Assembly: GCF_024362365.1 (NCBI RefSeq)
Contig: NZ_CP101464.1
Span: 3,162,001-3,226,000 of the forward strand
DNA length: 64,000 nt
Origin: Janibacter sp. CX7
GTDB taxonomy: Bacteria > Actinomycetota > Actinomycetes > Actinomycetales > Dermatophilaceae
Reading direction: 5' to 3'
Shown: positions 8,534-16,199 of the stretch, one piece after another
Numbering within the stretch: the first letter of the stretch is position 1
Layout of the letters: every line of letters begins with the position of its first letter
Translations under genes and position numbers: made by a program
The notes under the pieces: generated by a model
Seen by the model: the letters and a program-made list of their open reading frames with translations, nothing else
The model's database searches: none
Told to the model about the DNA's origin: nothing

Positions 8534-9513
8534 CGGCGCCACCGCCACAGCAGCGGGTAGAGCACGAGCAGCCCGAGCAGGCTGAGCACGATCCACACGC
8601 GCGGCAGGTCGGTGCGCACGTGCACGGGGGCGACGTCGGGCAGGCGGGCGGACTCGAGCTCGTCGATGTTGTTGGTCACCTCGGTCGTCGCGCCCGGCTG
8701 GTCCAGACCCCAGGTCCGCCCGCCCGTCTCCTCGGTGGCCGAGGAGAGCTCGGTGTGCGACGAGCCGAGGGGAAGGGGGTTGAGCGCGTAGACGCGCACG
8801 TTGCGGTCCTTGGCCAGCTGGGTCGCCTCGTCGAGGGTGTAGACACCCTCGCCGTGGACGTCGTTGTCGGTGCCGAGGATGATCGCGCGCGGGCGCTCCT
8901 GGTCGGCGTGGTCGAAGTTGAGCACGCAGCTCGCCAGGCCGTCGGGCACGAGCGAGCTGGCGAGGATGCGCTCGTTGAAGGTGCCGGAGGTCGGGTCGTA
9001 CTCGCCGCTGCCGAAGAGCGAGAAGCCCTCCGCATAGCCCTTGAGCTGCTCGGAGACGAGGTCGTAGTCGTCGGTGAGCGGGAAGGCGGTCACCGACTGG
9101 TTGTTGAAGAGCACCAGCCCGATCCGCTCGCCGCGGAAGCTCGTGACGATCTCCGAGAAGTTCTCCAGCACGGCCCGGTCGGTCGAGTACATCGAGCCCG
9201 AGACGTCGAGGCAGAGCATGATGTCGCGGTTGTTCTTCGACGGGTCGATCGTCTCGGTCGTGCCCGGGCGACCGGCGGCGACCGCGAGCGGCAGCAGCAC
9301 GACGGCGAGCAGGCCGGCGATGCCGGCGAGGCGCACCCGCTGGCGCGACAGCGCCGCCCGGTAGGCGGGCAGCCGGGTCAGGCGCCGGGAGTTGGCGACG
9401 AGGACCGCGTCGCGCGCCGCCTTGTCGCGACCGGCGAACCACCAGCCGAGGCCGGCGACGACGAGCACGGCGAGGACGAGGAGCAGGGTGAGCCACCACC
9501 ACGCGAGACCCAT
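8530..9513 (-). CDS. VWA-domain membrane protein (BatA-like), first copy
   Basis: 327 residues with an N-terminal membrane segment (WWWLTLLLVLAVLVVAGLG), a second near residue 65, a VWA domain with an intact DVSGSM metal-ion motif (about residue 103), and a C-terminal membrane segment followed by a short basic tail. The extracytosolic or cytosolic side of the VWA domain cannot be told from sequence alone. With the next gene it makes a BatA/BatB-like pair served by the MoxR ATPase upstream. ATG at 9513 overlaps the stop of the previous gene by one base. Confidence 0.85.
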   Translation of the reverse strand: MGLAWWWLTLLLVLAVLVVAGLGWWFAGRDKAARDAVLVANSRRLTRLPAYRAALSRQRVRLAGIAGLLAVVLLPLAVAAGRPGTTETIDPSKNNRDIMLCLDVSGSMYSTDRAVLENFSEIVTSFRGERIGLVLFNNQSVTAFPLTDDYDLVSEQLKGYAEGFSLFGSGEYDPTSGTFNERILASSLVPDGLASCVLNFDHADQERPRAIILGTDNDVHGEGVYTLDEATQLAKDRNVRVYALNPLPLGSSHTELSSATEETGGRTWGLDQPGATTEVTNNIDELESARLPDVAPVHVRTDLPRVWIVLSLLGLLVLYPLLWRWRR

Positions 9514-9986
9514 CACGACCACCCCCCGACGACATCGCGGGCCGCGGACGCCGAGCGGGCGAAGCTCGGCGGGTCGGCCTCGGCCTGGCCGAACTGCCGC
9601 GGGTAGTACTGCTCGATGAGGTCGGCGAGGTGCGCCGGCCCGCGCTCCCGCAGGTCGGCCGCCGTCATCGTCTCGGCCTTGAGGCCGCTCGCCTTGCTGA
9701 CGAAGCCGCGCACGATCTGCGAGAGCTCGTGGTGGCCGCGGCGTGCGGTCGTGGTGCCGGCCCGCACCTCGCGATCGACCGTGTCGATGCGGGCGAGGGC
9801 GTCGCGGCGCAGCTTGGCCAGGGCCGACGGCGGGAGCGAGCCACGCCCGTCCTCGCCCTCCGGCGGTCGGGTGAGCAGCCAGATCCACATGGCCCAGACG
9901 ACGAGGCCGAAGAGCATGAAGAAGCCCAGGACCGGCCAGACGACGGAGTAGTCCTGCGGGGCGAGGTAGATCGGGTCAGCGTCCAC
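9513..9986 (-). CDS. Small membrane protein between DUF58 and VWA genes (DUF4381-like)
   Basis: 157 residues. One strong membrane segment (VVWPVLGFFMLFGLVVWAMWIWLL, broken by residues about 11-34) is followed by a cytosolic helical domain ending in GLKAETMTAADLRER. MoxR-DUF58-VWA operons normally carry a short single-pass protein here (DUF4381 type); I assign it by position and topology. The GTG start at 9986 overlaps the DUF58 gene by 11 bases and has a GAGG-type ribosome site; the frame extends upstream but that part is a shadow of the DUF58 gene. Confidence 0.7.
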   Translation of the reverse strand: MDADPIYLAPQDYSVVWPVLGFFMLFGLVVWAMWIWLLTRPPEGEDGRGSLPPSALAKLRRDALARIDTVDREVRAGTTTARRGHHELSQIVRGFVSKASGLKAETMTAADLRERGPAHLADLIEQYYPRQFGQAEADPPSFARSASAARDVVGGWS

Positions 9987-10857
9987 GGCGCCTCTTCTCG
10001 AGCATGCGCACGACCATCGGCACGACCTCGTCGGTGTGGCTGACGCGGGCGGAGGAGACGTCGGTGCGCCGGAGCATGGCGTCGAGGTCGTGGCGTCGGG
10101 TGCCCTCGGACTGCGCGAAGGCGGCCGCGAGCTCCCGGTCGGATGCGAGCAGGTCGGGCAGCGGGTGGTCGACGGCGACGTCGCGCACGAGCGTCTCGGG
10201 GTCGAGGCCGAGCGGGTCGAGGTCGGCGACGTCGACCCACAGCACCTCGTGCCGCAGGCGAAGGGAGCGCAGCGTGTCCTCGACCGCGGCGGGCTCGACG
10301 CCGTCGTCGGCGATGACGAGCAGCACCTTGCGGCCCTTGACGTTGCGGGTGATGTGCCGCAGCAGGCCCGGCAGGTCGGCGGAGGGCGAGTCCGGCTGGG
10401 AGCGGGCGAGGCTCTCCTGGAGCAGGTGCTCGAGATGGCCCTCGGAGCTGCGGGCGCGGGTGGCGTGGATGCGGCCGGGGGCACCGCTGATCATCGACAC
10501 GTCGTCGCCGTGGCGCACGGCGAGCCAGCCGAGGACCCCGGCGGCGAGGACCGCGACATCGCGCTTCGGCTCGCCCCCGGCCGCGGTCGCGGCCATCTCG
10601 CGCCCGGCGGGCATGACGACGACGAGCTCGAAGTGCCGCTGGGCGACGTAGCGCTTGATGAGCATCGAGCCGTGGCGGGCCGAGGCCTTCCAGTCGATGT
10701 CGCGGATGTCGTCACCGACGGCGTACTCGCGCAGGTCGTCGAAGTCCATCGAGCGGCCCTTGTGGACAGAGGCGTAGCCGCCGTCGAGCAGCGCGACCGA
10801 CCGACGTCGGACGTGGATCGACAGCTTGCCCTTGACCTTGTGCACCAGCCGCGTCAT
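9976..10857 (-). CDS. DUF58 domain protein of the MoxR-VWA operon
   Basis: 293 residues, soluble. The hallmark DUF58 motif is present near residue 45: YAVGDDIRDIDWKASAR, with the Asp-Trp-Lys core, followed by a VWA-like fold (LVVVMPAGREM). DUF58 proteins are obligate neighbours of MoxR AAA+ ATPases and are thought to be adaptors in folding or metal insertion. ATG at 10857 starts seven bases after the MoxR stop, so the two are in one transcript. A longer in-frame extension upstream overlaps MoxR and is rejected. Confidence 0.88.
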   Translation of the reverse strand: MTRLVHKVKGKLSIHVRRRSVALLDGGYASVHKGRSMDFDDLREYAVGDDIRDIDWKASARHGSMLIKRYVAQRHFELVVVMPAGREMAATAAGGEPKRDVAVLAAGVLGWLAVRHGDDVSMISGAPGRIHATRARSSEGHLEHLLQESLARSQPDSPSADLPGLLRHITRNVKGRKVLLVIADDGVEPAAVEDTLRSLRLRHEVLWVDVADLDPLGLDPETLVRDVAVDHPLPDLLASDRELAAAFAQSEGTRRHDLDAMLRRTDVSSARVSHTDEVVPMVVRMLEKRRRGR

Positions 10858-10864
10858 GGCGGCC

Positions 10865-11857
10865 CTACGGGGTGCGGACGGCGCGGACGACCGCGTCGAT
10901 GATCGTCTCGACGCGCACGTCGTCGGCGGTGGCTTCGTAGGTGAGCAGCACGCGGTGGCGCAGCACCCGGTGCGCGAGGTGGCGCACGTCCTCGGGGATG
11001 ACGTGGTCGCGCCCCTGGAGCAGGGCCGCGGCCCGCGCCGCCTTGGCGAAGGCGATCGAGGCGCGCGGGCTGGCGCCGATCTCGACGTAGCGGGCCAGCT
11101 CGGGCGGCATGACCTTGCCCGGGGTGCGGGTGGCCGCGACGAGGAAGGTGATGTAGTCGAGGATCGCCTTGTCGAGGTAGACCGAGCTCGCGAGCCGCTG
11201 CAGCTCGCGGGCATCGGCGACATGGATCATCGCCCGGTCCGGCTGGTCGAAGACGCCGGCGTCGATGCGCCGCACGACCTCGGCCTCCTCCGCGGGGCTC
11301 GGGTAGTCGAGCAGGTCCTTGAGCATGAAGCGGTCGAGCTGGGCCTCGGGCAGGACATAGGTGCCCTCCTGCTCGATGGGGTTCTGCGTCGCGAGGACGA
11401 GGAAGGGCTCGGGCACCTTGAAGACCTGGCCGCCGATGGAGGTCTGCCGCTCCTGCATCGCCTCGAGCATCGCCGACTGGGTCTTGGCCGAGCTGCGGTT
11501 GATCTCGTCGAGCAGGACGAAGTTCGCGTGCACCGGCCCGAGCTGGGTGACGAACTTGCCCTGGCTCGCGTCGTAGACCTGGGTGCCGACGATGTCGCTC
11601 GGCAGCAAGTCGGGGGTGCACTGGATCCGCTTGAAGGACCCACCGATCGCCGTCGCGAGCGCGTGCGCGGCCGTCGTCTTCGCCAGGCCGGGCACCGACT
11701 CGAGCAGCACGTGGCCGCTCGTCAGCAGACCGATGAGGAGGGTCTCCCGCAGCCGCCGCTGGCCGACGACCTTCGACTCGAAGCCCTGGTCGACCGCGGC
11801 GACGAGGGCACGGGCCCGCTCCAGCTGGTCCTTGCTGATCCTGCTCGTGGGCGGCAC
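10865..11857 (-). CDS. MoxR-family AAA+ ATPase heading the VWA operon
   Basis: 330 residues. Walker A region SVPGLAKTT (about residue 48; note the unusual AKTT), Walker B LLDEINRSSAKTQ, sensor-type ATQNPIEQEGTY, and an arginine-finger/lid region in the C-terminal third. MoxR ATPases are chaperone-like machines working with VWA proteins. The GTG at 11857 (VPPTSRISKD) is chosen because it follows AAGGGGAG at good spacing; the in-frame ATG at 11926 lies in the promoter. First gene of a tightly overlapped six-gene operon that starts from one of the five dyad promoters. Confidence 0.9.
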   Translation of the reverse strand: MPPTSRISKDQLERARALVAAVDQGFESKVVGQRRLRETLLIGLLTSGHVLLESVPGLAKTTAAHALATAIGGSFKRIQCTPDLLPSDIVGTQVYDASQGKFVTQLGPVHANFVLLDEINRSSAKTQSAMLEAMQERQTSIGGQVFKVPEPFLVLATQNPIEQEGTYVLPEAQLDRFMLKDLLDYPSPAEEAEVVRRIDAGVFDQPDRAMIHVADARELQRLASSVYLDKAILDYITFLVAATRTPGKVMPPELARYVEIGASPRASIAFAKAARAAALLQGRDHVIPEDVRHLAHRVLRHRVLLTYEATADDVRVETIIDAVVRAVRTP

Positions 11858-11897
11858 GTCGCTCCCCTTCGCTGTGGTGGTCTGGTGTCCGCCGCCA

Positions 11898-11941
11898 ACT
11901 CTACGGACCGGACCACGACCCGGCACTGGGGAGCACTCCCC
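11898..11941 (-). promoter_or_regulatory. Dyad-type promoter copy 1 (MoxR-VWA operon)
   Basis: Minus strand: dyad GGGGAGTGCTCCCC (11928-11941), 24 nt, then -10 TAGAGT (11898-11903). Expected start of transcription is near 11890, about 33 nt before the GTG of moxR. The sequence between has no TTGACA-like -35. See the four matching promoters at 17899, 19144, 29158 and 48856. Confidence 0.75.
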
Positions 11942-11945
11942 CGGG

Positions 11946-14024
11946 TCAGCTGCCGATCTTCACCTCGTGCAGGGAGATGCCGTACTGCGTCGCCCGCTCG
12001 TCCGTGACGACCCGCACGTGCCGGGCGGAGGTTGCCGGGATCGCCAGGTGGTCGAGGCCGCCGTCGCTGCCGCGGACCGTCTCGACGGTGCGCCAGGCAG
12101 CGCCGTCGAGGCTCACCTGGAGCCGGTAGTCCCTGGCGTGGGCGCGCTCCCAGTCGAGCGTCACGGTCCGCACGAGGCGCGGGGTGCCCAGGTCGACCGA
12201 CCACCACGCGTCGTCACCCCACCGGCTGGCCCAGCGGGTCGAGCGGTCGTCGTCGATGGCACTGCCCGGGCGCAGCCGGCCGGTGAGCGTCCACTCCGTG
12301 CTGCTCGCGGTGGCGACCGCTCCCTTCGTCAGGTCGGCGCCCTGCTGCCAGTCGGCCGTCGCCGACCAGGTGCGCAGATAGGACTCCGGGCCGCGGAGCA
12401 GGTCCTCGACGACCTGCTGCCCGGGCTCGCCGTGGTTGCTGCGCATGTCGGCCACCCAGTCGGGGACCATCCCGTAGTGGGCCACCCCGTCGCGGTTGTA
12501 GTCCCACGTGCGCTCGCCGGTCACCTGACGCTCGACGGTGCCCCGGCCGGTGAGCGGCGCGAAGGGGTAGACGAGCGGGCGCTCGGCCGCATCGGCACGC
12601 GGCGGCGGGGTCCCGCCGAAGCCGTTCATGTCCATGCCGAAGCCGTAGCCGACGTCGTACTTCTGCCGCACCGGCCGGTCCGCGGCACCCTCCTCGACGA
12701 AGGCGTCGGCGCCGTGGCCGTACTGGGTGATGAAGCCGCCGAGCCGGTAGATCCGCTCGGTGAAGTGCTTGTCCATCCACGAGTGGCTCGAGATGACGCC
12801 CGGATAGCCCTCGGACTCGAGGACCTCCATGGTCCGCTTGGCCGCCTTCACGCTCTGGTGGTCGAGCTCGACGAGCAGGCCGCGGTCCATCATCCCGCGC
12901 AGGGCGTACTCACCGAGCGCGGTCAGACCCTGCCGGTTGCAGTGCGGCCCCTCCGGGTAGATCGGCAGCACCTGACCGGGGACGAGCTCGGCGACCTTGG
13001 GCGGGATGACCCCGCCCTCGACGGTGTTGTCGTGCAGGTCGGTGGGGCAGCGCTCGACCTGCCACCACTGCCCCGTGGACAGGAAGTTGCCGACGTTGAC
13101 GACGATGCCCTGGGTGCCGGGGTCGAAGCGCACCCCGCACAACGCGTTGTCGAACTTGTGGCACAGGTACATCGAGCGGATCCCCAGGCCCTTGACCTCG
13201 TCGAGGCCGGCGTCGATCTTCGCCTTCGTGCAGTGCGAGACGCCGAGCGTCATGCCGCAGCCGAAGGGGGCCGACACCTCCATCCCGAGGATCACCGCCA
13301 TCTTGCCCTGCTCGATGTACTGCCGGGCCTCGTCGGCCGTGTAGGCGATGCGGAACCAGCCCTTGCCGGGCCCGCCGTGCCGGGCGTCGATGAAGGCCTC
13401 GAGCTCCTTGGTCTTCTTCACCTGACGGCGCACGACGTCCATGTCGTTGCACGAGCTCGTGTTGACCTGCGTCGGCAGCGAGCACAGGACCGAGTTGTTG
13501 ACCGTGTCGGCGACCATGACCCGCTGCCCGGCCCGCCAGGCGCGCTCGACCCAGCGGTAGTACATCTGCTGGTGGGTGAGCGAGGACCACTTCGGGGCAT
13601 CGGTGAAGGTCGGGTAGAGATCGGTGTCGTGCGGGTCGAAGGGCCCCTTGCCCTCGAGGTTCGTCACGTTCTCGATCAGGCCGGTCCGCCCGTCGGTTCC
13701 GTGGCTGTGGCAGTCGGTCAGGGCGTCCTCGATGCCCAGCTCGCTGAAGGTCTTGCCGCAGACGATGTCGCCGCCGAAGCCCTCGTCGGACATCAGGTGG
13801 GTGTGGGCGTCGATGAGGCCACGCACCTCTCCCTTCGGCCCGGTGCCGGTGGCCGGCGCGCCGCTCACGCCCACCTCGGAGTCCTCGGCGAGCGGGTTGC
13901 TCTGCTCGTACCACGGGGTCGGGTCGGCCCCGGCTCCCGTGGCGCTCATCCCGAGCAGGGCCACGAGCACGAGCAGGACGAAGGGGGTCACTCGCCCCCG
14001 GCGACGGCGCTGCGGTCTGGTCAT
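11946..14024 (-). CDS. Secreted amidohydrolase-like enzyme with C-terminal discoidin domain
   Basis: 692 residues. The N-terminus is a signal peptide (RPQRRRRGR, hydrophobic core, AGADP cleavage area). The catalytic part (about 65-500) begins with the metal-binding IDAHTHL motif of the amidohydrolase superfamily and has several histidines later (LDHQS, SSHSW, YGHGAD) that could complete a zinc site, as in family M19 dipeptidases. At least eight cysteines suggest disulfides, as in exported proteins. The last 140 residues are a coagulation factor 5/8 type C (discoidin) domain (DDDRSTRWAS, WWSVDLG), which binds sugars. Two ATGs (14027, 14024) follow AGGAG; the second has better spacing. Substrate unknown. 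Confidence 0.75.
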   Translation of the reverse strand: MTRPQRRRRGRVTPFVLLVLVALLGMSATGAGADPTPWYEQSNPLAEDSEVGVSGAPATGTGPKGEVRGLIDAHTHLMSDEGFGGDIVCGKTFSELGIEDALTDCHSHGTDGRTGLIENVTNLEGKGPFDPHDTDLYPTFTDAPKWSSLTHQQMYYRWVERAWRAGQRVMVADTVNNSVLCSLPTQVNTSSCNDMDVVRRQVKKTKELEAFIDARHGGPGKGWFRIAYTADEARQYIEQGKMAVILGMEVSAPFGCGMTLGVSHCTKAKIDAGLDEVKGLGIRSMYLCHKFDNALCGVRFDPGTQGIVVNVGNFLSTGQWWQVERCPTDLHDNTVEGGVIPPKVAELVPGQVLPIYPEGPHCNRQGLTALGEYALRGMMDRGLLVELDHQSVKAAKRTMEVLESEGYPGVISSHSWMDKHFTERIYRLGGFITQYGHGADAFVEEGAADRPVRQKYDVGYGFGMDMNGFGGTPPPRADAAERPLVYPFAPLTGRGTVERQVTGERTWDYNRDGVAHYGMVPDWVADMRSNHGEPGQQVVEDLLRGPESYLRTWSATADWQQGADLTKGAVATASSTEWTLTGRLRPGSAIDDDRSTRWASRWGDDAWWSVDLGTPRLVRTVTLDWERAHARDYRLQVSLDGAAWRTVETVRGSDGGLDHLAIPATSARHVRVVTDERATQYGISLHEVKIGS

Positions 14025-14098
14025 CATCGACTCCTACCCGTGGGTAACTTGGACGCTGCAGCCACCGTAGCGGCATCGGGCCGTCGGCGCGCGACTCG

Positions 14099-14104
14099 TA
14101 GGGT
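14099..14104 (+). promoter_or_regulatory. -10 box of a leaderless transcript (MATE gene)
   Basis: TAGGGT ends six bases before the GTG at 14111, so transcription should begin at or next to the start codon, and there is no ribosome site. Confidence 0.55.
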
Positions 14105-14110
14105 GCTCGG

Positions 14111-15454
14111 GTGACCTCCCCCGATCCGGCTCCCACCGTCGGGCCGCGCGAGATCCTCGCGCTGGCCGTGCCGGCCTTCGTGGCCCTCGTCGCCGAGCCG
14201 CTCTTCCTCATGGTCGACGCGGCGGTCGTCGGTCGGCTCGGCGTCGTGCCGCTCGCCGGGCTCGGCGCCGCGAGCTCCGTGCTCCTCACGGCCGCAGGGG
14301 TCTTCGTCTTCCTCGCCTACGGCACGACGAGCGTCGTCGCCCGCCAGCTCGGCGCCGGCTCCCGGCGCGGAGCCATCGAGGTCGGGGTCGGCGGTGTCTG
14401 GCTCGCGGCCGGCCTCGGGCTGCTCGCGGCCCTCGTCGTCGGGCTCGGCGCCCGCCCCCTCGCCGCGGCCTTCGGCTCGTCACCGGCCGCGCTCGACGAG
14501 GCGGTGACCTACCTGCGGGTGAGCGCGCTCGGGCTGCCCGCCATGCTGCTCGTGCTCGCGGCCACCGGCATCCTGCGCGGGCTGCAGGACACCCGCACCC
14601 CGCTCGCCGTCTCCGCGGTCGGCTTCGGCGCCAACGCCGTGCTCTCGGTCGGCCTCGTCCTCGGCCTCGGCATGGGCATCGCGGGCGCCGCCTGGGGCAC
14701 CGTCCTCGCCCAGTGGGGCATGGCCCTGGCCCTGCTCGCGGTCGTCCTGCGGCAGGGACGAGGTGCCGGGGCCTCCCTTCGTCCGCATGTGGGGCGGGTC
14801 CTCGGCGCCGCCCTCGACGGGGCGCCCCTGCTCGTGCGCACCCTCGCGCTGCGCGCGATCATCCTGCTCACCGTCGCCACGGCCGCCGGCTTCGGCGACG
14901 TCCCGCTCGCGGCCTATCAGGTGACGACGACGATCTGGTCGCTGCTCGTCTTCGCCCTCGACGCCCTGGCGATCGCCGGGCAGGCCCTCACCGGGGCGCA
15001 GCTCGGCAGCGGTGACGCGCGCGGCGCCCGCGAGGCGACCGCCCTCATGGTCCGCTGGGGCGTGTGGGGCGGGGTGCTGCTCGGCGTCGGGCTGCTCGCG
15101 CTGCACCGGGTGCTGCCGGCGCTCTTCACCGACGACCCGGCCGTGCGCAGCGCGATCGCCGCCGGCCTCGTCGTCATCGCGCTCGGGCAGCCGCTCGCCG
15201 GTTACGTCTTCGTCGTCGACGGGGTGCTCATCGGCGCCGGCGACGGGCGCTGGCTGGCGACGTCGATGACTCTCGTGCTGCTCGCCTACGTGCCGATCGT
15301 GCTCGTGACCCGCGCGCTGGGAGCCGGCCACGGGCCCGAGGCGGCGGTCGTCGCGCTGTGGCTCGCCTTCACGGCCTTCATGCTCGTGCGGGGCGGGTTC
15401 ATGGCCTGGCGGGTCCGCGGCGATGCGTGGGCCGTCACCGGGGCGACCCGCTAG
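14111..15454 (+). CDS. MATE-family multidrug/metabolite exporter (DinF-like)
   Basis: 447 residues, about twelve membrane helices in two homologous halves, typical of MATE transporters that use an H+ or Na+ gradient to expel drugs or metabolites. Diagnostic stretches are the N-terminal EILALAVPAFVALVAEPLF and VGRLGVVPLAGLGAA, the GILRGLQDTRTPL motif in the first half and ALDALAIAGQALTGAQ in the second. Actinobacterial DinF-type MATE proteins have this length. It starts with GTG immediately after a -10 box, implying a leaderless message. It diverges from the amidohydrolase gene. Confidence 0.9.
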   Translation: MTSPDPAPTVGPREILALAVPAFVALVAEPLFLMVDAAVVGRLGVVPLAGLGAASSVLLTAAGVFVFLAYGTTSVVARQLGAGSRRGAIEVGVGGVWLAAGLGLLAALVVGLGARPLAAAFGSSPAALDEAVTYLRVSALGLPAMLLVLAATGILRGLQDTRTPLAVSAVGFGANAVLSVGLVLGLGMGIAGAAWGTVLAQWGMALALLAVVLRQGRGAGASLRPHVGRVLGAALDGAPLLVRTLALRAIILLTVATAAGFGDVPLAAYQVTTTIWSLLVFALDALAIAGQALTGAQLGSGDARGAREATALMVRWGVWGGVLLGVGLLALHRVLPALFTDDPAVRSAIAAGLVVIALGQPLAGYVFVVDGVLIGAGDGRWLATSMTLVLLAYVPIVLVTRALGAGHGPEAAVVALWLAFTAFMLVRGGFMAWRVRGDAWAVTGATR

Positions 15455-15514
15455 CCCGGACCCTGCGTCGGGACGGGCTCGGTCAGGCCGGGCCGCGTCG
15501 GAGGCCGGGCTGCG

Positions 15515-16132
15515 TCAGAGGACCGGCTGGCGGGTGCTGTCGGCGTAGGAGTACCAGCCCTGGGCGGCGAGTGCCTCGGCGAGGCGCCGCCGGCCCGCGG
15601 CGCCCTCGGCGACGACGACCGCCAGCTCCGAGGGGCGCAGGGGACTGATCGACAGGGCGCGCACCGACCCGATCGTCTGCGGGCGGCCGGGCAGCTCGAC
15701 GCCGAGCAGCAGCCCGAGACGACCGTCGGCGACCCAGTCCGCGGGCGCGTCACCTGCGGAGATCTCGAGCGAGATCAGGTCGTGGTCGGCCAGGGCCGCG
15801 GTGACCACGTCGGGCCCCGCCGCGGCGAGCGCACCGGCGGCCTCCTCGAGCGCGGTGACGAGCCAGCGGCCCTCGCCCTCGGCACGGTCGACGAGCTCAC
15901 GGCCCTCGATGTAGACCTCGAGGCCGAGGGAGCTGCCGTCCGCACCGGCAGCGGAGAGACCGTCGGTGGCGGCGATGCCCGAGTGGGGGGTCGTCACGTG
16001 GACGTAGCCCGACGAACCGCCAGACCACAGGCCCGCCTCGTCGGCGTCACCGAGCGGTCCGCGCCGCGCGCCGACCTGCCCGACCTGCCCCCAGAACTCG
16101 TCGCGCGTGCTGCTGTCGTCGGTCTGCCCCAT
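15515..16132 (-). CDS. Protein of unknown function
   Basis: 205 residues, soluble, acidic, no signal peptide. Begins MGQTDDSSTRDEFWGQVGQ; the centre has a hydrophobic beta-like stretch (SGYVHVTTPHSGI, SLGLEVYIEG) and a later LVTALEEAAGALAA helix; the end reads WYSYADSTRQPVL. I do not recognise the family. The general shape (mixed beta/alpha, ends in a short aromatic tail) recalls small cytosolic proteins found beside secretion genes, but this is only a resemblance. The ATG at 16132 follows GGGGTGA; an in-frame start 36 bases upstream has no clear ribosome site. Convergent with the MATE gene. Confidence 0.55.
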   Translation of the reverse strand: MGQTDDSSTRDEFWGQVGQVGARRGPLGDADEAGLWSGGSSGYVHVTTPHSGIAATDGLSAAGADGSSLGLEVYIEGRELVDRAEGEGRWLVTALEEAAGALAAAGPDVVTAALADHDLISLEISAGDAPADWVADGRLGLLLGVELPGRPQTIGSVRALSISPLRPSELAVVVAEGAAGRRRLAEALAAQGWYSYADSTRQPVL

Positions 16133-16152
16133 GGAAGTCACCCCTGCATCCT

Positions 16153-16196
16153 GCCTGCTACCCGGCACCGGGGAAACCCCCGGGTGCCGGGCAGGC
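16153..16196 (-). terminator. Strong hairpin after the DUF3352 gene
   Basis: GCCTGC (16153-16158) pairs with GCAGGC (16191-16196) and CCCGGCACC with GGTGCCGGG inside it, around a small AAA-containing loop. It begins four bases past the DUF3352 stop on the minus strand and lies before the next gene in the same direction. There is no T-tract. Confidence 0.55.
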
Positions 16197-16199
16197 GGG

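Noticed and set aside
15455..15514. Repeated GTCAGG/GCCGGGC units between the MATE gene and the unknown gene as a terminator or attachment site
   Set aside because: Only direct short repeats, no stable inverted arms and no flanking duplication.
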